Part shown: positions 53,101 through 62,939 of the stretch, piece by piece
How positions within the stretch are numbered: position 1 is the first letter of the stretch
Layout of the letters: every line of letters begins with the position of its first letter
Assembly (NCBI GenBank): GCA_020746105.1
Contig: CM036620.1
Span: 40,699,206 to 40,763,205, forward strand
Length of the DNA stretch: 64,000 bases
Source of the DNA: Trogon surrucura
Taxonomy: Eukaryota > Chordata > Aves > Trogoniformes > Trogonidae
Direction of reading: 5' to 3'
Translations under genes and position numbers: made by a program
Notes under the pieces: generated by a model
The model's database searches: none
What the model was told of the DNA's origin: nothing
What the model saw: only the letters and a program-made list of their open reading frames with translations

Positions 53101-55729
53101 TTTTCCTCCTGCAGGATTGCCACCATCACACCCATGCTTAGTAGAAGAAAAAAAACCATACAAACATGGGTCACTGACAAATGAAAAAAACCAATATTTT
53201 ATTAATACTTTGAATGAATAGTCAACTGTTATCATCAATCAGCCACACATTTAATTTTCATCTTGATCTTACCTTATATCCTCTTCTTCTAGTGGAAACT
53301 GTTCATATGGGCGCTTTTCTTTTATCATTAATTTGGCAGTACAAAACCTATTAATTTCCAAAGGCCCCTTGCCTCCTCTGCAAATGATTTTCCTTATATC
53401 TTTACTTCAAATTCCTCTTGGTTTAAAGTTCTTTGCAACCTTTTACTTAGTGCTTAAAATAGGATCTACATTTTTTTTAATAAATGACTACTTCTTTGGT
53501 AAGCTTTTAAACAAACCAGACATGGAAGTGATAATTTTTACTCTCCCCAAATCTAACATATGCTCGCATCAATTATTTCATGCTACCAACACAAAAATAC
53601 CTGAAGCGAATATTTAGAAGTGGTGGTCAAGGGAGTTTTGAACAGTCTTTGCACTTTTCATAGCATTCGTATTTTGTAAAGCACTTGTGTGTGAGAACTG
53701 CTGATAGACAGATGTTTGTATCAGAGAAGGTTGAGAAAAATTGAGATTATGTCAGATTCAAATTCCAAGAAACATCCTACCTTTCTATATATTGAGTAAA
53801 ACTCTAGATATTAGTATGAAATTTGCTCTTGGTTATTTCAAACAGATGAGTATGCATCCTACATATGTGTGTATGAATTCCAAGACAGCTTTTGAGTGTG
53901 ACAGCTTGGTGGTTCTTTTAGACTGAAGTAATTAAGCTGAAGTGAATGATTGGCTTGATCCTGGAAACTAAGATGGAAAACAGAACAGTCCTGGGGATCA
54001 CAGAGTTTGTCTACACGGAATACCACATATCTTGTTCTATAAATTATTTACAATTAATTCATTGCAGTTATTGAATGTTAATTATTATTGCTGAGCAGAA
54101 CTGACCTCTGCATAGATGCGTGTTTCCATTTTCTCTTACACTCTAAGTAGCAGCTAATTTTCCTTTTTTCATGTGAAAAAATGCCTTCCCCTGTTTTTCT
54201 AGTAAACAGTCTTTCATTAAAACTTGATTTTTCTGTGAAGTCTCATGCAAATCTGTAATTAGTTTCTGAATTCCAGTCAATTAAATACTGGCTTAAAATA
54301 GTTCCTACTTAGAGTCTCATGGTATTTTGGCCCTCTCAGATGTGCGGGTTAGACTGTGCAGAAAAACTACAGAGCAAGCATTAGTTAGTCTCTTTGGGTT
54401 GTGTAATTATCTAGTTACCTACCAAAAAGGTAAAAATGCTTGCTAAAAAAGAAACCTTTGCAGCAGCTGCATAGTATAGCACGTGTCTCACTAGTTCAAG
54501 CACTGTAATAACAAAAACAGCTATGCAATATTTGGAGTGTTGAAATTCTTCTAGTTCGGGATGTTTTTGTAACATAATTGTTAATACTGCATAGGTTTTG
54601 TTTTTGCAAATAACCTAAAGTATTATTGCAGCCTACTGTGTCTGCACTTTTCCCTTAGTAGAAGACATGGAATTCACTTTACTTAGTTCATGTCAGTTTA
54701 ACATTGGTGTAATCAATTGTATTGATTACAGTGGATTAACTGGTGTATTTGCAGATGAAAGGAGGTATCGCTGAGATTGAGGCAATAACAGAAGGTATGG
54801 ACCCTACTCTGTTACTATTTTATTCAAGGGGAGAACAGACTGAAGCACAATAAAAAGCTCTCGGTTGTATTTTCTGCTGGGAAGCTGATTTTATGACTTA
54901 AAATATGAACAGAATCACTGGTAGTTGTCACATGGCCCCAACTCTGCAAATTGTAATGGAAACCCACTGATCTGTTTTTTTTGTTTTACTGTATGTCTGT
55001 TTGAAGGACTTTAGAATTACCATCCACTGTCATCTTTTTCTACTATAATTACTACTATTGCTATTACTATGCTTTATTAAAAAAGTTAACTAAATGCCCA
55101 GTACATTTTGCAAAGATTGATTGTCACTTCTCATGGTAATAGAAATTGGGAATAACTAAGCTCAGAGAATAGTAACTTTGAATGCTACAGGACAGGAAAT
55201 TTGACTTGTGATAGCTTGTCCAATTTTTATTGAGTATTGAACTTCTGCATCCATGTTAGAAAAGAAACTGTCCTCTCCCCTACTGAAAGCTAGGGATTTT
55301 TTTAATCATGTTGTCCTGGTTTGATGAGTTGAGGAAGATGTTTAGAATTAGTGGTTTTGCCTTCTACCTACTCTTTTTTCAAGGCTTAGGCAAACTGAAT
55401 TTATGCATCATGAATACAGGCAAAGTGAGTTGTTTTGAATATCTTTCAAATGAAACAAATATTCACTTCTCTATGCATTTATGTAGTCGTTGGCTTTATT
55501 TTGCTTTTTTTTTCTGAAAATAAAAAATCCTCCTCCTGCCTAGCTTATTGACAAGATCAGGATACCAGCTTAGGAACTTCAGTGAATGTAAAGCTGCTCC
55601 CTGAGCACAAAAACTAATGAGTTCTGGTTTCCTGCAGGTCTTTGTCCTTTCTCCTTCCATCACCACCGCAATATCTCCAGTTCCCCCTCACCCTGCATGA
55701 TATTGTTCTCTTTCTTCTGTTTCTCTTAG

Positions 55730-55812
55730 CTCCTGCTGATCTCTGAGCAGCAGGGGTTGTAACTCGTTCCAAGCCAAGTGCTGAGGGCCATGTGGTGGGC
55801 TTAACAGAGCAG
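55730..55812 (+). other. candidate non-coding exon with strong splice signals
   Basis: A long pyrimidine tract (TTGTTCTCTTTCTTCTGTTTCTCTTAG) ends at 55729 and a consensus donor (CAG|GTAAGT) starts at 55813. The 83-base segment lies in locally GC-richer DNA. All three forward frames contain a stop (TAA in the first, TGA early in the other two), so it can only be a UTR, lncRNA or NMD-type exon. No partner exons could be identified. This is the best splice pair noticed in the window, but evidence is limited to motif quality. Confidence 0.25.
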
Positions 55813-58800
55813 GTAAGTCTTGAACTCTTTAATTGAATGTGATTGAAATTTAATTCACTACCAAAAAAAGTGAACTTGCAAAACTCAGACAATGCTTTGG
55901 AAAAAGATAACCTGATTAGAAATTGTGAATTTGTTACAAGATATAGAGATGTCCAACGTGGAAACGGAGTTTAGGATTCAGATCCTGAAAAATAGATTTA
56001 GATATGTGAACAAAGTTGTGAGTCGTCCAGCTTGAGGCGTTTAGTTCTACAAACTAAGTTAACGTATTAATTCATTTGTTAGAAGCTGCATATGTGTTTA
56101 CTGTGTTACTATTTAAATCTCAGCAACGTTGCACCACTTTTATCCAAGTTAGTCCATCAACGTAAGCGAGTAATTGGGTTTTTTTTATTTATTTATTTTC
56201 ATATTCTCAGCTCTGGCAAAACACATAAAGCTCTTCAACTGCCATTCTCGTTTTTTTTTTTTAAATCTCTTACAAAATATGAAAATCCAGACAGACTTGT
56301 TTTAGTGTTCTTGTATGTTGTTGTTATTTTTTTAGTTGCAGAACAGACGCCTGTAATTTTTGATATGTCTTTTCATGAATGAATCAGAATTTCCTGATGA
56401 CAAACTCTCCACTGCTATGAAGAATTACAAATCAAATATTATAAGTAGTTCAGTTGTCTTTCACATGCTTCTTTAGTCACTGTCTCCCAGCTTGTGTCTT
56501 GCATGGCTCTCTTCTTTTTGTTTTTACTTAAAATTGTGTGCCTTCTTTCATTTCACTTGCTGTGATACAGTGATTAAACATTCCCATCAGTGTACTAACA
56601 ATTATTTAGGAAAACATCTGGTCTAAATAAAAATTAAGTTACTCATTTTCACTCTTGGTTTTATTACTGATGATTTGAAATCACATGCAGCTCTGATAGT
56701 AGTATAGCAATAAGAGTACTGGCCTTATGGGCCAAATTCCGTAAATTCTTGCATTTAAGTTTAGATTTGGAAGTATGGAAACTCTACTCAAAGTATCTCT
56801 TGCAGACTCACTTTATTATCTTTGTCTTCTCAGAATAACTATTACATATTTTTGGAAAGCCTACCTGGCCGCACTGCATTATTATACCAAGCTTCACGGC
56901 CTTTGCAATAGGTCAATGGAACCAGACTGGAATAGATTTCTTTAGACTGCAGTAGGGTAGTATTCTCTGAAGAGCTGATAAGCACACATGCTTAACACAA
57001 ATGGGCTTATTTATCAGATGAACACTCATATCGGCAGGGGTTTTCATAAGCGAATTTGACTTTGTCCTTTTATAGTATTACTTGGCATTATTCCTCGATC
57101 ATGTGTTGTTTAGGGAGATGAAGAAAATACACAGTCCTGTTAACACTTTTAATAAAAACCTTGGGAGATACTTTGGAACCAATAAGGAGCCAGCAGAAAA
57201 CAGAACTAGAGGGATTTGAGTAGGGTGTGCTCTCAGGAGCTGAATGAACCCTACTGACTCACCCAGAAGGTTTTTTTACGTGATTTTGAGTTTTTATATT
57301 TATTTCTTTTGCTAACTTAAAGGCACAGGGGTAAGGGTTGGCTGAGAGTCTTATTAACCACTTGTTGTATATAGTTAACAAGAAATTAATATTAGCAGAT
57401 TCTGAAAATCCCAGCCACATACTTGAATATGCTTGCAAAAGCATTTCCCATCCTTTAAAATGGAATATTACATTGAAATCTATTTTTATATGATGTCCAT
57501 TACCATTGCATCTGCAATTCTTGGTGTTTTATTAGCATTCAGGTATTGAATTTACACATCATTTAAAGTGGTGATCTTAAGACATTCAAATATTCAGTTT
57601 AACGCTATGCTTCTACTTACTTGGAAGCGTCTCTTGAAATTGTCACTTGTGTTGTAATACCCCTACCTTTTTGTTATCTCTTTAGATACTAAAACTGGGA
57701 GCATTTTATTTCACCAGGTCTTTTAAATGTATTACTGTAGTTGAAGAGGGATTGCTTACATATTTTCTAATAAAACCACACTCTGTTAAAAAAATGGATA
57801 CTGAAGGTTTAAAGACAAGCAGGCAAATGACAACGAATACAAGGGAACAGTATTGAAAATTATTTTAAATATCATTAGAGATGAGTTTAGATTACTTGCT
57901 TTCTGGGATGGGTAGAATTCAGAATCTTATTTTAAAAATCAAATACTGCTTTCTGATGCGTTTTTGTTCCTACTATTTTTATTTAGATTACTAGCATGAA
58001 ATAATTATTTAGTATTTAGTTTATTATTAGGCTTTTTTCTCCAAGGTTTTAAATCAGATGTTGTTAATGACTAGGTATGTGATTTAGTTCTCAGTACTTA
58101 TTCAGGCTGATCTCCATGTTAGGACCCATGTCACTACTGACTTATGTGACGATACTATTTCCTGCTAAGCTGAATGTCTTTTGGAGCTAGTGGAGGACCT
58201 TAATGAATTTACTTGACTCTAGATTAAGTTTTGTGGAGGGCAAACCATAGTTTTGGGCACTTTTACTGTCATTATGAGCCTTAGCAAAATATTACTATAA
58301 TTAGGCCAACACAGTCCATATTTAGTTAATTTCACACATTAATTGAAGTTGGTAACTTCAGTCACTTCAGTTACTCAGACTAATTTTGACAGATTGCATA
58401 CACATAACATTTCGTGTATGCATAAAGGCGTATTTAAAGGATTGCAGGCAGTCACGTTATCCGTAAAAATCAAAAGAATTTGCTACCATTCAGCAGGTAT
58501 TTGCTAACTCTCTAATCGGAATGCGTTGCAATGACAAATAAACATGGATTAGCCTCTGCAACCCATACAGTAAAACCCCGTTAATGAGCAGCTGACAGCT
58601 GAACACCTCACCTACAGTGAAGACACTGATTTGGGAAGGACAGATAGCTCTCAGAAACGGGAATGCTTCAAGAGCTAGTACGAAATACACACAGCAGAAA
58701 CTTACCTTCTGCTTCATTTACAGTTCAGATAGGTGGTATTAATTCAAGGCAGTATACTTGAATTCCTTTCCTTTTAATGGTTTTATCAGGACTCAGGTAA

Positions 58801-60946
58801 TCCTCTGGGAAGTATCCATTACTTTGTACAAATTGAAACTTTTTTTATCTTTGTGTGGCAGAACAAAATGGTTGACGTAGCAAAAATAGTATTTAGCAAA
58901 CTGTGTTAAAGGTATATTAATGGAATTCAATAGCATCTGCAATCTGAGGAAATCAAAATTAATTTCTATTTGGAGCATTTTGGTGTGAAATAAGTATTTG
59001 TGTATAGGTAACTCATGCAACATTCTATTCATTGGTCGATCAAACTGGCAGCATTGGAGTTTCTGCAAATTGTGTCAGTCCTGTTGATTGGAGAAGCAAA
59101 AGAAGCTACGCAAAAGTTTAAATATTAATTAAATAGCATCAAAAGAAAACTAAAATTGGACTAAAAAGGAACTTGGGTAAAATCCTTATTCCACTGCCAT
59201 CTCCAGGTACTTGATTCATGCAGTCAGGGTTTCATCAAGTTTATAGAGTCCTGTTTTGAGGAGGATGGAAATTTAACATGCTCAGGAATTCTAGATAAAA
59301 ATCACACCACTGTACACTCATTTTCAGATATGAAATAAGAGCAGTTGGTTTCCTAAGATAGATTAGTCATGACATAATTGATATAACTTCTTTTTCATTA
59401 GGTTAAAGTTTCATGAAGAATACAGACAATTTATGCTGACAATTTATGACTTGATAATGTTGTTTGACTGTTTGATTCTAGAAATAAAATGCTGAGAGAA
59501 CAAAAGTAGTAAAACTATTTACTGTCCCAGTTCTTCACAACATAGGGCATAATTCAAGAAAAAGAAAGATACAGACAAAAAGTAAATGTGAGTACATTTT
59601 TATTTTGTTATATAGTTTATGAGTGGCTGTGGAACTGAAGGAAGTGATGCGTACCATACTATTTCTTGGGTTTAGTAAGGATCTTCTTGGACTGTTGTTC
59701 AGAGCCTCATTTTCTATGGTGTTTTTAGGCTATTCAATTTCAATTTTAGCAGTAATCCATAAAATTCCTGACAGGAATGTGTAGAAATATACAGAATTGT
59801 AGAAATGTACTGAATTGTAGAAAGTAACCAACTTAAGCATTCCCTGTCAACACCAAGGACTTTTTAATTCAAGTTTAAATTTTATGAGTGTTCTACTGTA
59901 ATACTCCTTTCATTTACTGGTTTAAGGTGGGTTTTTTTTTTCTTTTTGGGGGGGTTATTAGGCAATATTGAAGATCTGAAAGATACAACATTTTGTGTTG
60001 TTCTGTTTTTACATATCTTGTGCAAAAATTACTCTGATTATTTTAAATCTGTACCTCAGTTACTGAACAAAACAGAGGGCTGCCAAAAGCATGTTTTATA
60101 GGATACGGATATCAATTTATTTTAAATGCTTGCTAAAATAAATTGGAATGCACTGTACTATAATTTAACTGTGCTTCTATGTGGTTACTCAGGAAGCTGT
60201 TAATAAAAAAAAAAGGAAAAAAAAAAGCAATTTTACCGATACCTGCGGGGGGAAAATCTAGAATAGTGGTCATTCATATTAAATTTATATCAACTTTATG
60301 AGGTTTTTGTCATCTTGACACATTTATGGAGCTGTTAAATTTTTGCTGCCTGGGGGTTATAATGTACTTGATGTAACCCCACTTATTAAATCGGGACCAT
60401 GCAAGTAACGTTGACGACTTGTCATTCAAGAGTCAAACAAAGCCAAGTCTTCTCTAGTTCTAGAGGAAGGACATATTTGTCAGAGAGATAGGTAGGGATA
60501 TAGATATTATGATCTATGTCAAAAAGATACTTGAAAAGGGAAAGAAGGAAAAATATACAAGCATTTAATTAGGTATCTCACAAAACCTCTCCTGCAATTG
60601 TTCATGGGTGATGAAACAAGGTATGATTGTGCTACGATAGCCTAAAAGACCTTCCATTGTCCTAACATGAAACTCCAGTGGGCAAGCAGATATACAGGAT
60701 TTGTTATACATTTCACATTTCTGTATTAATGTACTTTATAGGAGCTGTATTTTCTCTATGGAAGGCCAAGTAAGCATATGTTGTATTGAGGCCTTATCAC
60801 TGTGTTGTCATCACTACCTCAGGATAATTAAGTTGAATCAAATCCAGTGTAAATACACAACATTCTTGAAGCCTAATTTATTTATGTTGGAATCAGATCC
60901 AATAACAAAAAAAAATGTCAGGATCCACTGTAGTTCAGAGAGATCT

Positions 60947-61024
60947 AATTTGGAATTATTCTAGATAGAATAGATATCCTGAATAAAGAATCTAGATCTA
61001 TTCTAGATAGAATAATTCTAAATT
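60947..61024. repeat. imperfect inverted repeat, 29-bp arms, 20-nt loop
   Basis: Left arm 60947-60975 and right arm 60996-61024 are reverse complements at 26 of 29 positions by hand count (core GGAATTATTCTAGATAGAAT). The 20-base spacer is 60976-60995. Arms are AT-rich with several TCTAGA/TCTAGAT words. It lies 45 bases from the 3' end of the CR1 copy at 61069. The origin is unknown: it could be a small palindromic element, an inverted duplication or a transcript hairpin. Confidence 0.85.
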
Positions 61025-61068
61025 GGGATTCCGTATCACTGATCAGGAAGATTTCAAGCTTATCAATA

Positions 61069-61421
61069 ACAGAATCACAGAATTACTGAGGCTGGAAAAG
61101 ACCTCTGAGATCATTAAGTCCAGCCTATGACCACATCAGCTAGACTATGGCACTTAGTGTCACATCCAGCCTCTCCTTAAACACCTCCAGGGATGGTGAA
61201 TCCATCACTTCCCTGGGCAGTCCATTCCAATGCCTGATCACCCTCTCCACGAGGAAGTGCTTCCTGAGATCCAACATAAACCTCCCCTGATGCAGTTTCA
61301 GGCCGTGCCCTCTCTTCCTGTCACTGGTTGCCTGGGAGAAGAGCCCGACCCCCACCTGACTACACCCTCCCTTCAGGTACTTGTAGGGAGTGATAAGGTC
61401 CCCTCTGAGTCGCTTCTCCAA
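61069..61421 (-). mobile_element. CR1 LINE, 3' fragment
   Basis: Minus-strand CR1 tail with its 3' end at the left (ACAGAATCACAGAATTACTGAGG). The minus-strand frame 61140-61421 is open over 93 codons and includes [43 protein letters not shown] and VTLSAIV. The missing part is everything 5' of KRLRGDL. Its truncated 5' edge lies about 120 bases from the 5' region of the CR1 on the other strand, so the two copies stand head to head. Confidence 0.94.
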
Positions 61422-61544
61422 TTCATCACTAAGAAGGTTGTTGTGTTGCTACATCTCTGAGCTTTGTACCTTTCTCTTCGTAATCACTCACTGAAAAGCT
61501 TCAGAGCAGGTAAGACTGCACTGGGGAAGGAATCTAAGCAAAAA

Positions 61545-61869
61545 AAAAGGCTGGCAAAAAGCTTTTGGGGGGCTTTTTTTAAGCCGGCTACAGCAGCCAC
61601 ACCTGAGGCCGCACCGGCAGCTCCAGGGCGGACACTCGAGATAGCGTGGGCGGAGCCACCCTCAGCGGCGCGGCGATTTTAAACACGGTGATCAGCTGTT
61701 AACTGTGCCCTCAGGGTATAAGAAGCCTTGGGGAGGGCAGGGACTAGTCCCTGTTCACTGAACAAAAGGTCTAGAAGGGTAAGTCTTTGTTAAAAGGCAA
61801 GTACTTGAAAGACCTGTAAACTATTCCGTGCATAGCTTTCCGGAGAGTCTTTGTATTGTAGAGCCAACT
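61545..61869 (+). promoter_or_regulatory. CR1 5' UTR / presumed internal promoter
   Basis: A GC-rich leader (AAGCCGGCTACAGCAGCC, GGGCGGACACTCGAG, TCAGCGGCGCGGCG) precedes ORF1. It contains GGGCGG near 61626, a TATA-like TATAAGAA at 61717-61724 and a perfect 16-base palindrome CAGGGACTAGTCCCTG at 61738-61753. LINEs of this kind carry an internal promoter in the 5' UTR, since the element must bring its own promoter with it. That these boxes are used is inference. Confidence 0.6.
61738..61753. repeat. perfect 16-bp palindrome in CR1 5' UTR
   Basis: CAGGGACTAGTCCCTG equals its own reverse complement. It starts 14 bases after the TATA-like box at 61717-61724 and could be a dimeric protein site or be incidental. 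Confidence 0.9.
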
Positions 61870-62937
61870 ATGGTTGCCACCAGGTCAATGGTTGTTAGAA
61901 AAGCTGTGGGCACCCAGACAGAGGCCCCACGTAAGCATGTGGGTGTTCAGGCCTCGGGCTGCAGAGAATGCTGGAGCCTGGCACTGGCCATGGAGGGTAG
62001 TGGAAGTGACACTTGTGTCCGATGTGACCAGGTGAGCGATCTGCTCAGCCTGGTGGTTGAACTGAAGGAGGAGGTAGAAAGGCTGAGGAGCATTAGGGAG
62101 TCGGAGAGAGAGACAGATCGGTGGAGTCACGTCCTGAATGGCGAGCAGCAAGCTCTGCAAAGAGCTGAATATCCCCCCACCTCTGGCCATCAGGCAAAAG
62201 GGGGGGACCTAAAGGATAGGGAAGAGTGGAAGCAGGTACCTGCCAGGAGAGGAAGGAAAATCCCTGCCCGGCCTCCCTCACCTGCCCGGTTGCCCCTGCA
62301 AAACAGGTATGGGGCTCTAGACAATGAGAGCCAGGCAAAGGAAGAGTCAGTGGAGGGTTCACCCGTAGGGCTGTCTAGGGTGAGTAACTCGGATACATGC
62401 ATTAGGACTTCTTCATCTAAGAAAAAAAGGAGGGTAATCGTAATTGGAGACTCCCTCCTGAGGGGAACAGAGGGCCCTGTCTGCCGCCCTGATCCGACCC
62501 ACAGGGAAGTCTGCTACCTCCCTGGGGCCCGAGTTAAGGATGTTATCAAGAAGCTTCCTGGTCTGGTCAAACCCACGGACTATTACCCGCTTTTGGTTAT
62601 GCAGATCGGTAATGATGAGATAGTAGAGAGACGGCCAGAAGCAATCAAAAGGGACTTTAGGGCACTGGGGCGGATGCTAGAAGGATCAGGCGCACAGGTT
62701 GTGTTTACCTCTATTCCTTCAATTATGAGGGAAAATAGTGGTAGGTTTGACAAAGTGCAGCAGATTAATACTTGGCTAAAGGGGTGGTGCCAGCGGTCTA
62801 GCTTTGGATTTTTTAACCATGGGGAGATGTACAGGGCACCTGATCTACTGAAACAAGCTGGGGTTCAAATGACACAAAGGGAAAAAAGGATCCTTGGTCA
62901 TGAGCTGGCGGGACTCATAGAGCGTTCTTTAAACTAG
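61870..62937 (+). CDS. CR1 ORF1 protein (zinc-binding / coiled coil / esterase-like)
   Basis: A 355-residue protein from the first in-frame ATG at 61870; the frame is also open upstream to a GTG at 61828. CR1 ORF1 proteins are thought to bind the element RNA and help form the RNP. N-terminal cysteines C31-x2-C34 and C49-x2-C52 suggest a PHD-like zinc-binding segment. Residues 53-80 (VSDLLSLVVELKEEVERLRS) look like a short coiled coil. A basic, proline-rich linker follows (about 105-190). The C-terminal part is an SGNH-hydrolase-like esterase domain: GDSLLRG with Ser at 195, IGND with Asn at 248 and Asp at 249. At the usual Asp-x-x-His position near 330-333 I read AGVQ, so the catalytic Asp and His appear replaced. 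No stop or frameshift is present. The stop (62935-62937) is two bases before the ORF2 ATG. Confidence 0.92.
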   Translation: MVATRSMVVRKAVGTQTEAPRKHVGVQASGCRECWSLALAMEGSGSDTCVRCDQVSDLLSLVVELKEEVERLRSIRESERETDRWSHVLNGEQQALQRAEYPPTSGHQAKGGDLKDREEWKQVPARRGRKIPARPPSPARLPLQNRYGALDNESQAKEESVEGSPVGLSRVSNSDTCIRTSSSKKKRRVIVIGDSLLRGTEGPVCRPDPTHREVCYLPGARVKDVIKKLPGLVKPTDYYPLLVMQIGNDEIVERRPEAIKRDFRALGRMLEGSGAQVVFTSIPSIMRENSGRFDKVQQINTWLKGWCQRSSFGFFNHGEMYRAPDLLKQAGVQMTQREKRILGHELAGLIERSLN

Positions 62938-62939
62938 AT

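Larger units (their letters stand above)
46649..60946. other. AT-rich unique DNA
   Basis: About 14.3 kb without any CR1 copy, the second-longest repeat-poor stretch here after that between 28.4 and 41 kb if its short pieces are ignored. Short open frames (under 100 codons) are not recognised. Listed separately are two exact tandem duplications (49416-49471, 50070-50101) and a candidate exon (55730-55812). Other visible items are an AT-rich stretch near 46695-46760, AAATAAATAAATAATAAA at about 48246, a loose tandem of AGAATTGTAGAAAT-like units near 59790-59823, and a G run at 59948-59954. Confidence 0.6.

Noticed and set aside
54755-54794. Possible 40-base exon (TTTGCAG ... GAAG|GTATGG)
   Set aside because: The pyrimidine tract is poor and the donor non-optimal; such pairs are expected by chance.
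61885-62402. Minus-strand frames of 70-101 codons over CR1 ORF1
   Set aside because: Shadows of the intact ORF1 on the plus strand.
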